DNA from: Streptomyces chattanoogensis
GTDB lineage: Bacteria; Actinomycetota; Actinomycetes; Streptomycetales; Streptomycetaceae
DNA: 64,000 nucleotides
Reading direction: 5' to 3'
NCBI RefSeq assembly: GCF_001294335.1
Contig: NZ_LGKG01000001.1
Coordinates: 62,001 to 126,000, forward strand
The notes beneath the pieces were generated by a model. That model did not search any database. It saw nothing but the letters and a program-made list of their open reading frames with translations, and was not told the DNA's origin. Shown piece by piece: positions 51,800 through 59,490 of this stretch. The translations under genes and the position numbers were made by a program. Position 1 is the first letter of the stretch. Each line of letters opens with the position of its first letter.

Positions 51800-52239
51800 G
51801 CGGCGCCCGGCGAACCCCCGCCCGGCCGCGCGGCCGCCGCCGCGACCGCGGCCAGGTCTCCATCGAATTCCTCGGCTTCCTGCCGGTCCTGCTGGCCGTC
51901 GCGCTGGCCGTGGTCCAGCTGGGCCTGGGCGCGTACGCCGTCCAGCAGGCCGGTACGGGTGCCCGCGCCGCGGCCCGTACCGCGTCCCTGGACGAGGCCG
52001 ACGGCGAGACCGATCCCCGGGGTGCGGGCCTGGCCGCGATGAGCGGCTGGATCGCCGAGGGCGCCAAGATCTCGGTGGGCGACGACGGGAGCGCGGTGCA
52101 CGCCACCGTGAGCGTCCGCATCCCCTCCCTCATCCCCGGCGTCGCCGACTTCGGCTCCGCCACGCGCAGCGCCACCATGCCCAGCCCCGCGCACGCCACC
52201 CACCCGGCCGCGGCGGGCCCGTACGAAGGAGCCCCGTAG
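51796..52239 (+). CDS. TadE-family pseudopilin-like protein (copy 2)
   Basis: A 147-residue paralogue of copy 1 with DRGQVSIEFLGFLPVLLAVA at residues about 15-35. A basic leader (ARRTPARPRGRRRDR) precedes it, and the periplasm-side domain ends with PSLIPGVADFGSATRSATMP. ATG 51796 overlaps the copy 1 stop. Two TadE genes in tandem suggest a heteromeric pseudopilin complex. Confidence 0.88.
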   Translation: MSGARRTPARPRGRRRDRGQVSIEFLGFLPVLLAVALAVVQLGLGAYAVQQAGTGARAAARTASLDEADGETDPRGAGLAAMSGWIAEGAKISVGDDGSAVHATVSVRIPSLIPGVADFGSATRSATMPSPAHATHPAAAGPYEGAP

Positions 52240-52282
52240 TGCCGGCGCACGTACCACCCACAGGACCAGGAGCACCGCCGCG

Positions 52283-53623
52283 ATGAGTCTGAAAGCCCGG
52301 ATCGTCGCCCCCGAGCCGCCCGCCGAGGCGCGCCACGACAACCATCTGGTCGCCGTCTACCGCGCCAAGCTGCTCGAAGAGATCGACCTCGCCGAGATGT
52401 CGTCGCTGAGCGCCGCCGAGCGCCGCTCGCGCCTGGAGCGCGTCCTGGGCCACATCATCAGCCGCGAGGGCCCGGTGCTCTCCACCGCCGAGCGTTCCCA
52501 GCTCATCCGCCGGGTGGTGGACGAGGCGCTGGGCCTGGGCGTCCTGGAGCCGCTGCTCGAAGACGTCTCGATCACCGAGATCATGGTCAACGGACCGGAC
52601 CAGGTGTACGTCGAGCGGGCGGGCCGGGTGGAGCTGCTGCCCGTCCGCTTCGCCTCGCACGAGCAGCTGATGCAGACCATCGAGCGGATCGTCTCCACCG
52701 TCAACCGCCGCGTGGACGAGTCCAATCCGATGGTCGACGCCCGCCTCCCGTCCGGCGAACGCGTCAACGTCATCATCCCGCCGCTCGCCCTCAACGGCGC
52801 CACCCTCACCATCCGCCGCTTCCCGCGCGCCTACACCCTCGCCGAACTCATCGGCATGGGCACCCTCGACGAGCAGATGCTGATGCTGCTGGCGGGGCTG
52901 GTGCGCGCCAAGTTCAACGTGGTGGTCTCCGGCGCGACGGGTGCCGGGAAGACGACCCTGCTCAACGCCCTGTCCGGCCTGATCCCCGACGGCGAACGCA
53001 TCATCACCGTCGAGGACGCCGCCGAGCTCCAGCTCCAGCAGTCCCATGTCATCCGCCTGGAGTCCCGCCCGCCCAACGTGGAGGGCAAGGGCCGGATCAC
53101 CATCCGCGACCTGGTACGCAACTCCCTGCGCATGCGCCCCGACCGCATCATCGTCGGCGAGGTGCGCGGCGGCGAGACCCTCGACATGCTCCAGGCGATG
53201 TCCACCGGCCACGACGGCTCGCTCGCCACCGTCCACGCCAACAGCGCCGAGGACGCCCTGATGCGGCTGCAGACGCTGGCCTCCATGTCGGACGTCAAGG
53301 TCCCTTTCGAGGCACTGCGGGACCAGATCAACAGCGCCGTCGACTGCCTCGTCCAGCTCACCCGGCACGCCGACGGCTCCCGCCGGATCAGCGAGATCGC
53401 CATCCTCGACTCGCGCGGCCACGAGGACTACCGGATCGCCACCGTCTGCCGCTTCGACGCCCGGCCGATGGGCGCCGACCGCGTCGTCCACGGCGCCTTC
53501 CGCTACTTCCCGCTGCCCCGCCGCGTCGCCGAACGCCTCTTCATGGCCGGCGAGCCCACCCCGCCCGCTTTCGGCGTGGCGGCCACCGACGACCAACTCG
53601 CCACCCGGAAGGCCAGCTCATGA
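52283..53623 (+). CDS. tadA: Tad secretion ATPase CpaF/TadA
   Basis: A 446-residue GspE/VirB11-type hexameric ATPase that powers Flp pilus assembly. Walker A is SGATGAGKTTLLNAL, the Asp box VEDAAELQL, Walker B RMRPDRIIVGEVRGGE, and the His box TGHDGSLATVHANS. The N-terminal domain has ITEIMVNGPDQVYVERAG, typical of CpaF. The length is normal. It is followed by TadB with a 4-nt overlap, giving the ATPase-platform order usual for actinobacterial Tad loci. Confidence 0.96.
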   Translation: MSLKARIVAPEPPAEARHDNHLVAVYRAKLLEEIDLAEMSSLSAAERRSRLERVLGHIISREGPVLSTAERSQLIRRVVDEALGLGVLEPLLEDVSITEIMVNGPDQVYVERAGRVELLPVRFASHEQLMQTIERIVSTVNRRVDESNPMVDARLPSGERVNVIIPPLALNGATLTIRRFPRAYTLAELIGMGTLDEQMLMLLAGLVRAKFNVVVSGATGAGKTTLLNALSGLIPDGERIITVEDAAELQLQQSHVIRLESRPPNVEGKGRITIRDLVRNSLRMRPDRIIVGEVRGGETLDMLQAMSTGHDGSLATVHANSAEDALMRLQTLASMSDVKVPFEALRDQINSAVDCLVQLTRHADGSRRISEIAILDSRGHEDYRIATVCRFDARPMGADRVVHGAFRYFPLPRRVAERLFMAGEPTPPAFGVAATDDQLATRKASS

Positions 53624-54567
53624 CCGGCGGCACCGCCCTGCCCCTGCTCGCCCTCGGGGCCACTGTGCTGTGCGGGGTGCTGGCGGTCGTCGGCGTACGG
53701 GTCTACGCCGCCGGGCGCGCCCAGCGCCAGGCCATCGTCGACCGTCTGGCGGACGAGCGCGGCCTGCCCCCGGTCACCCGTCGCCGCCGCTTCCCCTCCG
53801 TCGACCGCACCCTGCGCGGCACCCGCTTCGGCCGCCGCCTCGAACTGCGGCTCGCCGTCACCGGTCTGGACGTGACCCCCGGCGAATTCCTCGTCTACCT
53901 CCTCGCCGCGGTCATCGCCCTCTGGCTGATCGCCCAGGCCACCCTTGCCCCCTTCTTCGGCCCGATCGCCGCACTGGTCGCCGTCTGGGCCGCCGCCGCC
54001 TTCCTCAACTGGCAGCGCCAGAAGCGCATCGAGAAGTTCATCAACCAGCTCCCCGAACTCTCCCGGATCCTCGCCAACGCCACCCAGGCCGGCCTCGCCC
54101 TGCGCACGGCCCTCGGCATGGCCGCCGAGGAACTGGAGGCCCCTGCGGGCGAGGAACTGGCCAAGGTCTCCGACAAACTCGCCGTCGGCCACTCCATCGA
54201 CGAGGCCCTCGGCGAGCTCGCCGAACGCCTCCCCTCCCGCGAACTCGTCGTCCTGGTCACCACCCTGGTCCTCGCCAACCGCGCCGGCGGCACCGTCGTC
54301 GGCTCGCTGCGCAACCTCACCAAGACCCTCGAGGAGCGCAAGGAAACCCGCCGCGAGGTCCGCACCCAGCTCTCCCAAGTGGTCGTCACCGCCTACGTCG
54401 TCCCGCTGCTCGGCATCGGCACCCTGCTGCTGATGAACCGCATCGCACCGGGCGCCATCGACCGGATGACCTCCACCTTCCTGGGCCAGGCCGCGGTCGT
54501 CGTGGCCTTCGCCCTCTACGCCCTCGGCTTCACCTTCATCCGCCGCTTCGCCAAGATCGACGTCTAG
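53620..54567 (+). CDS. tadB: Tad inner-membrane platform protein TadB
   Basis: A 315-residue type II secretion F-domain protein. An N-terminal helix and a pair of helices (FLVYLLAAVIALWLIAQATL and the following one) precede the cytoplasmic GspF domain with PELSRILANATQAGLALRTA and REVRTQLSQVVVTAYVVPLL. The last helices anchor it. With TadC it forms the membrane platform on which TadA works. The start overlaps the tadA stop (ATGA). Confidence 0.92.
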   Translation: MTGGTALPLLALGATVLCGVLAVVGVRVYAAGRAQRQAIVDRLADERGLPPVTRRRRFPSVDRTLRGTRFGRRLELRLAVTGLDVTPGEFLVYLLAAVIALWLIAQATLAPFFGPIAALVAVWAAAAFLNWQRQKRIEKFINQLPELSRILANATQAGLALRTALGMAAEELEAPAGEELAKVSDKLAVGHSIDEALGELAERLPSRELVVLVTTLVLANRAGGTVVGSLRNLTKTLEERKETRREVRTQLSQVVVTAYVVPLLGIGTLLLMNRIAPGAIDRMTSTFLGQAAVVVAFALYALGFTFIRRFAKIDV

Positions 54568-54587
54568 GTACGGGACGCGAGCACCCC

Positions 54588-55481
54588 ATGACCATCGGAA
54601 TCCTCCTGGCCCTCGCCTTCGCCCTCTCGGTCGTCGGCATCTGCTGCGGCATCGCGCTCTACCGCCGCGAGGCCAGACTCCCGCCCGACCTCGCGCTGTC
54701 CCTGGAGGTCGGCGCGACCCGCACCACGGCCGTCGGCTCGGCCGTCGACCGCATGGGCATGCGCTACGCGCCCTTCGTCCTGCGCCTGATGGGCGACAAA
54801 CGCGTCGCCCGGGTCCGGCACCGCATCGACCAGGCCGGCAACCCCGGCGGTCTCACCGTCGACCGCTACGCCGCCCGCCGCGCCGTGTACGGTGCGCTCG
54901 GCCTCGTCGCCGCCCTGGTGATGCTCCTGCGCGGCCAGGCCGTCCTCGGCGTCCTCATGATCCTCTTCGCCTTCTTCTGGACCGAGGTCGGCATCTGGGC
55001 CGCGATCCGCCAGCGCAAGGACACCATCGAACGCACCCTCCCCGACTTCCTGGACGTCCTCGCCGTCGTCGTCAGCGCGGGGCTCGGCTTCCGCCAGGCG
55101 CTGGACCGGGTCGCGGAGAAGTACGAGGGGCCCTGGGCCGACGAACTCCGGATCACCCTCCGTCAGATGGACATGGGCGTCAGCCGCCGGGTGGCCTTCG
55201 ACGAGCTGCGCAAACGCAACGACTCCGAACAGGTCGCGCAGTTCGTCACGGCCCTCCAGCAGGGCGAGGAGCTCGGCTCCCCGATCGTCGAGACCCTCAT
55301 CCAGATCGCCAACGACATGCGCCGCACCGACGCCCAGAACGCCCGACGCCGCGCCACCCGCGCGGTCCCCAAGGCCACCATGGTGATCACCACCTTCATG
55401 GTCCCGGCCACCATGATCCTGCTGGTGGCCGGCTTCTTCCTGGGCTCGGGCACCGACTTCGGCTCCCTGATGGGCAGATGA
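54588..55481 (+). CDS. tadC: Tad inner-membrane platform protein TadC
   Basis: A 297-residue GspF-like protein, second half of the TadB/TadC platform. It has an N-terminal helix (ILLALAFALSVVGICCGIAL), a central helix pair, and the cytoplasmic LPDFLDVLAVVVSAGLGFRQ and QFVTALQQGEELGSPIVETL segments diagnostic of TadC. It lies 20 nt after tadB; ATG 54588 has a GGGACGCGAG stretch but no strong ribosome site. Confidence 0.92.
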   Translation: MTIGILLALAFALSVVGICCGIALYRREARLPPDLALSLEVGATRTTAVGSAVDRMGMRYAPFVLRLMGDKRVARVRHRIDQAGNPGGLTVDRYAARRAVYGALGLVAALVMLLRGQAVLGVLMILFAFFWTEVGIWAAIRQRKDTIERTLPDFLDVLAVVVSAGLGFRQALDRVAEKYEGPWADELRITLRQMDMGVSRRVAFDELRKRNDSEQVAQFVTALQQGEELGSPIVETLIQIANDMRRTDAQNARRRATRAVPKATMVITTFMVPATMILLVAGFFLGSGTDFGSLMGR

Positions 55482-55484
55482 GCG

Positions 55485-56003
55485 ATGCGACCGACCGAGA
55501 CCTCCATGACGGCAGAGACGGCAGAGACGGCAGAGACGACCGAGACCCGCGGACCTGTGGACCGCACCGAACCCGTGGGCCGCACCGAGCCGTCCCTCGC
55601 CTGGCGCCGCTGCACCGCCCTCGGCGTCCCCGCCCTGGTCCTCCTCGGCGCCGGGCTCTTCGCCCTCCTCTCCACCGTCTTCCAGCACGACACCTTCCAC
55701 GACTGCCACTATTTCGGCCCGTCCTTGCGGATGCACATCGCCGCCTGGGCCGGTCTCGGCTGCAGTCTGGCGGCCCCCGTGCTGTACGCCGCACTGCGCG
55801 TCGGGGCGGCCCGGCGGGGGTGGCGGACGGACTCCTCCGCGGCCTCTGCCGTCGCCCTCGCGTTCCTGCTCCTGGGCTTGCTGCCACTGCTCTTCAACGC
55901 CTTCGGGGTGTGGTTCCTGTACCAGCCCGACCCGTCCGGCGGCTACGACTGCTCGGGCCTGGCGCACCCCCTCACGGCGGTGCTGTTGCGCACGGCCGGA
56001 TGA
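55485..56003 (+). CDS. Small polytopic membrane protein of the Tad locus
   Basis: A 172-residue protein with no known family. After a Thr/Glu-rich N-terminus made of a short repeat (TAETAETAETTET) it has three hydrophobic helices (ALGVPALVLLGAGLFALLST; a helix near AAWAGLGCSLAAPVLYAALR; ALAFLLLGLLPLLFNAFGVW). Four cysteines fall in or near outside loops. ATG 55485 lies 3 nt after tadC; the in-frame ATG at 55506 is an alternative. Possibly a pilus accessory, by position only. Confidence 0.7.
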   Translation: MRPTETSMTAETAETAETTETRGPVDRTEPVGRTEPSLAWRRCTALGVPALVLLGAGLFALLSTVFQHDTFHDCHYFGPSLRMHIAAWAGLGCSLAAPVLYAALRVGAARRGWRTDSSAASAVALAFLLLGLLPLLFNAFGVWFLYQPDPSGGYDCSGLAHPLTAVLLRTAG

Positions 56004-56365
56004 GGTCGCTGCGGACCCTGCTTCTCGCCAACGCCTTCGCAGGAGCAACGAGTTGTGCCACAGTGGGTGTGCGCGGCGGCGCCTCTCGCACCACGGTACG
56101 AGCGGGTCGGCCGGTCCCAATGGTGTCGGAGTGCCGGATAATCCCGGAGGGGGAGCGGGGGTGGTCAAGGTGCGGCTGACTGACCGAATAGCGCCATCAC
56201 ACCGTCCGTACATCTTCCTCACCGAGGAAGTGGTTCGGATTCCCTGTTCCGGGAACGCTGTTCCGGCGTACTTTTCAAGTGTCCTGAGCGCGGACAAGCG
56301 CGCCGGCACCACGGGGGCAGACCAGCCGGACCAGAGCGGGCCGGCCGCCCATGGAGGGGAAGACG
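56004..56365. other. Intergenic region with inverted repeats upstream of the Flp pilin gene
   Basis: No supported gene. It holds CTTCCTC/GAGGAAG (56214-56230) and the palindrome GTTCCGGGAAC (56246-56256), followed by another GTTCC. The pilin probably has its own promoter here, which would let pilin be made in excess of the machinery. The repeats are candidate regulator sites. Confidence 0.5.
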
Positions 56366-56527
56366 ATGGCGAAGCGGTTTTTGGGGAACGACCGGGGACA
56401 GACCTCGATCGAGTACCTGGGCATCATCGCGGTGGTCGTGGCGATCGTCATCGCGATCGCCGGTACGGACATCGGCCAGTCCATCTACGACGCCATCACC
56501 TCGAAGATCTCCCAGCTCACCGGCTGA
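56366..56527 (+). CDS. Flp-type major pilin
   Basis: A 53-residue protein. A short basic leader MAKRFLGNDRG is followed by QTSIEYLGIIAVVVAIVIAI, a pilin-type hydrophobic helix with the conserved Glu-Tyr pair of Flp pilins, and a short C-terminus IGQSIYDAITSKISQLTG. The ATG at 56366 is preceded by GGAGGGG at 6 nt; the in-frame ATG at 56351 has no site. A dedicated prepilin peptidase is not in the window and may act from elsewhere. The product is the probable subunit of the surface fibre. Confidence 0.9.
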   Translation: MAKRFLGNDRGQTSIEYLGIIAVVVAIVIAIAGTDIGQSIYDAITSKISQLTG

Positions 56528-56535
56528 TTGACGCT

Positions 56536-57282
56536 GTGCGGCAGGGCGTACGACAAGACGCAGGGCAGGCCTTCCCCCTCTACATCGTGGCCGTGGCGGG
56601 TCTGCTCTTCCTTGCCTTCGCCTTCTTCGCCGTGGGCCAGGCGGCCGCCACCCGCAACAGCGCGCAGACCGCCGCCGACGCCGCGGCCCTGGGCGCCGCC
56701 CAGACGTACCGCGACGACCTGTACCGCGCCCTGCGCAAGGCGGTCGAAGGCGACGACGATGCCTGGGAGGACCTGCTGAAGGCCATGGGTTCCCCCACGG
56801 GCACCGCCTGCGACAGCGCCCAGTGGTTCGCCGGGAAGAACGACGCCGATGCCACCAGCTGCACCCCAGACTCCTGGCCGACATCCTTCGCGGTACGGGT
56901 CACCACGCGCGGCACGGTGGGCGATTCGATCGTTCCGGGTACGGAGAACAAGCATGCGTCGGCCGGCGCCAAGGCGGTCATCGTCCCGCGCTGCACCGTA
57001 CGGCCCGCCGAGGGCGGCCGGGGGCCCGGTGACGGCGGCCCGGCCGACAGGAAAGAGCCCGCCAAGGACAAGGGCAAGGGCATGGAGAAGGACAAGGGCA
57101 AGGACAAGGGCAAGGACAAGGGCAAGGAGAAGGGCAAGGGGCAGGGGCCGGACAAGGGGAAGGCCCCGGGCAAGGGGAAGATCGAGCTGACCTGCGACGG
57201 CAAGCCGCTGACGCTCGACCCCGCGCACCTCGACCCCTTCCCCGAGCCGGCCGGCTTCTTCGCCGTACGACTCGCCGAATGA
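56536..57282 (+). CDS. TadG-like pilus protein with Lys-Gly repeat tail
   Basis: About 248 residues from the GTG at 56536; the exact start is uncertain as no ribosome site is seen and translation may be coupled to the pilin 8 nt upstream. It has one N-terminal helix (FPLYIVAVAGLLFLAFAFFA) followed by RNSAQTAADAAALGAAQTYR, the typical TadE/TadG-like start. Residues about 175-215 are a repeat of Lys-Asp/Glu-Lys-Gly (KDKGKDKGKDKGKEKGKGQG), strongly charged. The tail may bind anionic wall polymers or DNA; this is inference. Confidence 0.82.
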   Translation: MRQGVRQDAGQAFPLYIVAVAGLLFLAFAFFAVGQAAATRNSAQTAADAAALGAAQTYRDDLYRALRKAVEGDDDAWEDLLKAMGSPTGTACDSAQWFAGKNDADATSCTPDSWPTSFAVRVTTRGTVGDSIVPGTENKHASAGAKAVIVPRCTVRPAEGGRGPGDGGPADRKEPAKDKGKGMEKDKGKDKGKDKGKEKGKGQGPDKGKAPGKGKIELTCDGKPLTLDPAHLDPFPEPAGFFAVRLAE

Positions 57283-57427
57283 CCCGCCGGATGAACCGCC
57301 GAACGCCCCGCCGAACGACCCGGCGCACGACTGGCCGGGTCCGGCCGCACGACCGCCGCTCGCACCACCGCCCGCCGACCGCCCCTTCCGCCACCGAACA
57401 CGGATGACCAGCAAAGGAATCTCGCCC

Positions 57428-58006
57428 ATGAGCATGCGACGCACCGCGAAGCGCCGTAAGGCGGCGGCCGCGATCGTGATTGCCGCCGGCTTGGCCTTCG
57501 GCGCGGTCGGCTGCGGCCACGACAGCGGATCGCCGGACCTGGCGAAGAAGCCGAAGCCGCCGGGCGCGCACAGCTCCCCCGCGACCGCACCGGCCGCGGA
57601 CGCCACCAAGGTCATCGCGGTGCTCAAGGGCAAGAAGGGCATAGTCCTCACCCTCAACTCCGCGGTGCGGGACGCCGGCGGCTTCGTCACCGTGCAGGGC
57701 GTCCTGAAGAACACCAGCGCCGAGCCGTTCAGCGAATCGTCCGCCTGGCGCGGCGACGAGACGGAGATGCAGCAGCACGGCAACCACCTGGGCGGGGCCA
57801 CCCTCATCGACGCCAAGGAGCGCAAGCGCTACTACGTCCTGCGGGACACCGAGGGGCGCCCGCTGGCGACCACCGGCATCCGGATCATCAAGGCGGGGGA
57901 GACCCTGCCGGTCTTCATGCAGTTCCCGTCGCCGCCGGCCAGCACAACCGATGTGGAATTCCAGCTGCCGACCTTCCCCTCCGCCAACATCGAGATCACC
58001 GGGTGA
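57428..58006 (+). CDS. Putative lipoprotein of the Tad locus
   Basis: A 192-residue protein with a lipoprotein signal: basic start RRTAKRRKAAAAIVIAAGLA, then the lipobox region AFGAVGC with the lipidated Cys at about residue 30. The mature part has a Pro-rich linker and a beta-rich domain (GIVLTLNSAVRDAGGFVTVQ, FMQFPSPPASTTDVEFQLPT). ATG 57428 is chosen for its AAAGGA site; ATG 57404 is in frame. Its stop overlaps the OmpA-domain gene start, so the two act together. Confidence 0.82.
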   Translation: MSMRRTAKRRKAAAAIVIAAGLAFGAVGCGHDSGSPDLAKKPKPPGAHSSPATAPAADATKVIAVLKGKKGIVLTLNSAVRDAGGFVTVQGVLKNTSAEPFSESSAWRGDETEMQQHGNHLGGATLIDAKERKRYYVLRDTEGRPLATTGIRIIKAGETLPVFMQFPSPPASTTDVEFQLPTFPSANIEITG

Positions 58007-58629
58007 GTGACCCCATGCCCACAGGTCGCACCGTGCCCAGGGCCCTGACGGCCGCCGCCTGCGTCATACTTGCCGCCGCCCTGCTGACGCCGCCGGCCCA
58101 GGCGGACGATCCGCCCGGCACCCAGGAGGACTCCGCCCCTCCGGTCCGTATCGACCCCCACGACCCCGATCTCCGTATGGTCCAGGGCGCCCGGCTCGCC
58201 CCCTCGAAGGTCCTCAACATCAAGTCCATCGTCGAGTCCGACGACGGCTCCGAGCGCCGCCAGGACACCAACGACAACGTGACCTTCTCGCTCCAGGCCG
58301 AGGTCCTCTTCGGCAAGGACAGCGCCAAGCTCTCACCGGAGGCACTGTCGCGGATCGACACCATTGCCGCCGAGGTCAGAAAGCAGAACGCCCACCGCCT
58401 GCGGGTCTTCGGCTTCACCGACAACCTCGGCTCCGCCGCCCACGGCCTGACCCTCTCCAAGCAACGCGCCAACGCCGTCCAGCGGGAGCTGGCCAATGAC
58501 CTCGGCTCGTCGGTGACGTTCGACATCCGCGGCTACGGCGAGCAGTACCCGATCGCCGACAACGCCACCGAGACCGGGCGCAGGAAGAACCGCCGGGTCG
58601 AGGTCAGCTTTCCGCGGGCCGGGGGATAG
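58003..58629 (+). CDS. Secreted OmpA-domain protein
   Basis: A 208-residue exported protein with a signal peptide (ALTAAACVILAAALLTPPAQA). The C-terminal OmpA/MotB domain starts at about residue 95 (VLFGKDSAKLSPEALSRIDT), and LRVFGFTDNLGSAAHGLTLS and GRRKNRRVEVSF carry the peptidoglycan-binding Asp and Arg. It probably anchors the pilus base or the partner lipoprotein to the cell wall. The GTG at 58003 overlaps the upstream stop (GTGA); ATG 58015 is an alternative. Confidence 0.9.
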   Translation: MSDPMPTGRTVPRALTAAACVILAAALLTPPAQADDPPGTQEDSAPPVRIDPHDPDLRMVQGARLAPSKVLNIKSIVESDDGSERRQDTNDNVTFSLQAEVLFGKDSAKLSPEALSRIDTIAAEVRKQNAHRLRVFGFTDNLGSAAHGLTLSKQRANAVQRELANDLGSSVTFDIRGYGEQYPIADNATETGRRKNRRVEVSFPRAGG

Positions 58630-58681
58630 CCGTTCCCGTTCCTGTGTGAGGCCGCCGCCAGGCGGACCACATCGTACGCAT

Positions 58682-58707
58682 CGTATTGGACTGAGCGATC
58701 CAATACG
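58682..58707. promoter_or_regulatory. CGTATTGGA-N8-TCCAATACG operator upstream of the TetR gene
   Basis: A perfect 9-8-9 inverted repeat overlaps a possible -35 (TTGGAC) and is followed by TAGCTT at 58711, 7 nt before the ATG at 58724, so transcription is likely leaderless. This is a strong candidate for the autoregulatory site of the TetR protein. Confidence 0.7.
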
Positions 58708-58723
58708 TGCTAGCTTCGCTGTC

Positions 58724-59305
58724 ATGGCACGGCCCAGGAAATTCGACGAGGGGCGGGCGGTGGACGCCGCGATGGAGGCGTTCTGGGCCGCCGGCTACGA
58801 AGCGACGTCCACCCAGGACCTGTGTGATGCCACGGGCCTGGGGCGCAGCAGCATCTACAACACCTTCAAGAGCAAGCACGATCTCTTCGAGCGCGCGCTG
58901 GCCCGCTATATGGAGTGCCGCAACGGTGAGCTCTTCGAGCTGCTGGAGAGCGAACTGCCCGCACGGCAGAAGCTCCGCACGGTGCTGCAGCGAGTGATCG
59001 ACCACGAGTTCGCGAAGGATGCGGACGGCCGCGGTTGTCTCGTCGTCAACGCCTGCGTCGAGGTGGCGGCCCATGACCCGTCGGTCGCCGCCTCGCTGGA
59101 GCGGGATTACGGCCTCCGGCTGGAGGCGGTCCGCGCCGTGATCGAGTCCGGCCAGCGCGACGGCGATATCCCGCGCGACAAGGATGCCCGCACCCTCGCC
59201 CATCTCCTCATCGCCACGGTCGCCGGGCTGCGCGTCTCGGCGCGGGCCGGGGTCGGCCGCGGGGCGCTGGAGAGCGTTGCGGATGCGGCGTTGAGCGCTT
59301 TCTGA
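58724..59305 (+). CDS. TetR family transcriptional regulator (efflux-linked)
   Basis: A 193-residue TetR protein with helix-turn-helix TSTQDLCDATGLGRSSIYNT, where SSIYNTFKSKHDLFERAL is typical of regulators of drug pumps. The gene precedes an MFS exporter on the same strand, with a 185-nt gap that holds its own palindrome. ATG 58724 is chosen since the promoter and operator lie right upstream; a frame upstream of it is not conserved. The inducer is unknown. Confidence 0.92.
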   Translation: MARPRKFDEGRAVDAAMEAFWAAGYEATSTQDLCDATGLGRSSIYNTFKSKHDLFERALARYMECRNGELFELLESELPARQKLRTVLQRVIDHEFAKDADGRGCLVVNACVEVAAHDPSVAASLERDYGLRLEAVRAVIESGQRDGDIPRDKDARTLAHLLIATVAGLRVSARAGVGRGALESVADAALSAF

Positions 59306-59400
59306 TTCCTTGCGGGGGATTGCGGGGCTGCGCGTCCCGGCCGCATTTCTGGTGCTTTCTCCCTTCACTGACAGCGTGCCGCCCCTCCTCTGCCTTCATT

Positions 59401-59418
59401 TTGAACTGCTCGTTCTAA
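59401..59418. promoter_or_regulatory. TTGAAC-N5-GTTCTAA dyad upstream of the MFS gene
   Basis: GAAC and GTTC, 5 nt apart, extend to TTGAAC and GTTCTAA in an AT-rich patch 73 nt before the MFS start. It differs from the TetR-gene palindrome at 58682, so a second regulator may act, or TTGAAC may simply be a -35 element. Confidence 0.35.
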
Positions 59419-59490
59419 AACAATTCCACATTCCAGTCATTTACCCACCCACTACCTCACCCATGTCTCCACCCAACGGAGCTTCTCCTC

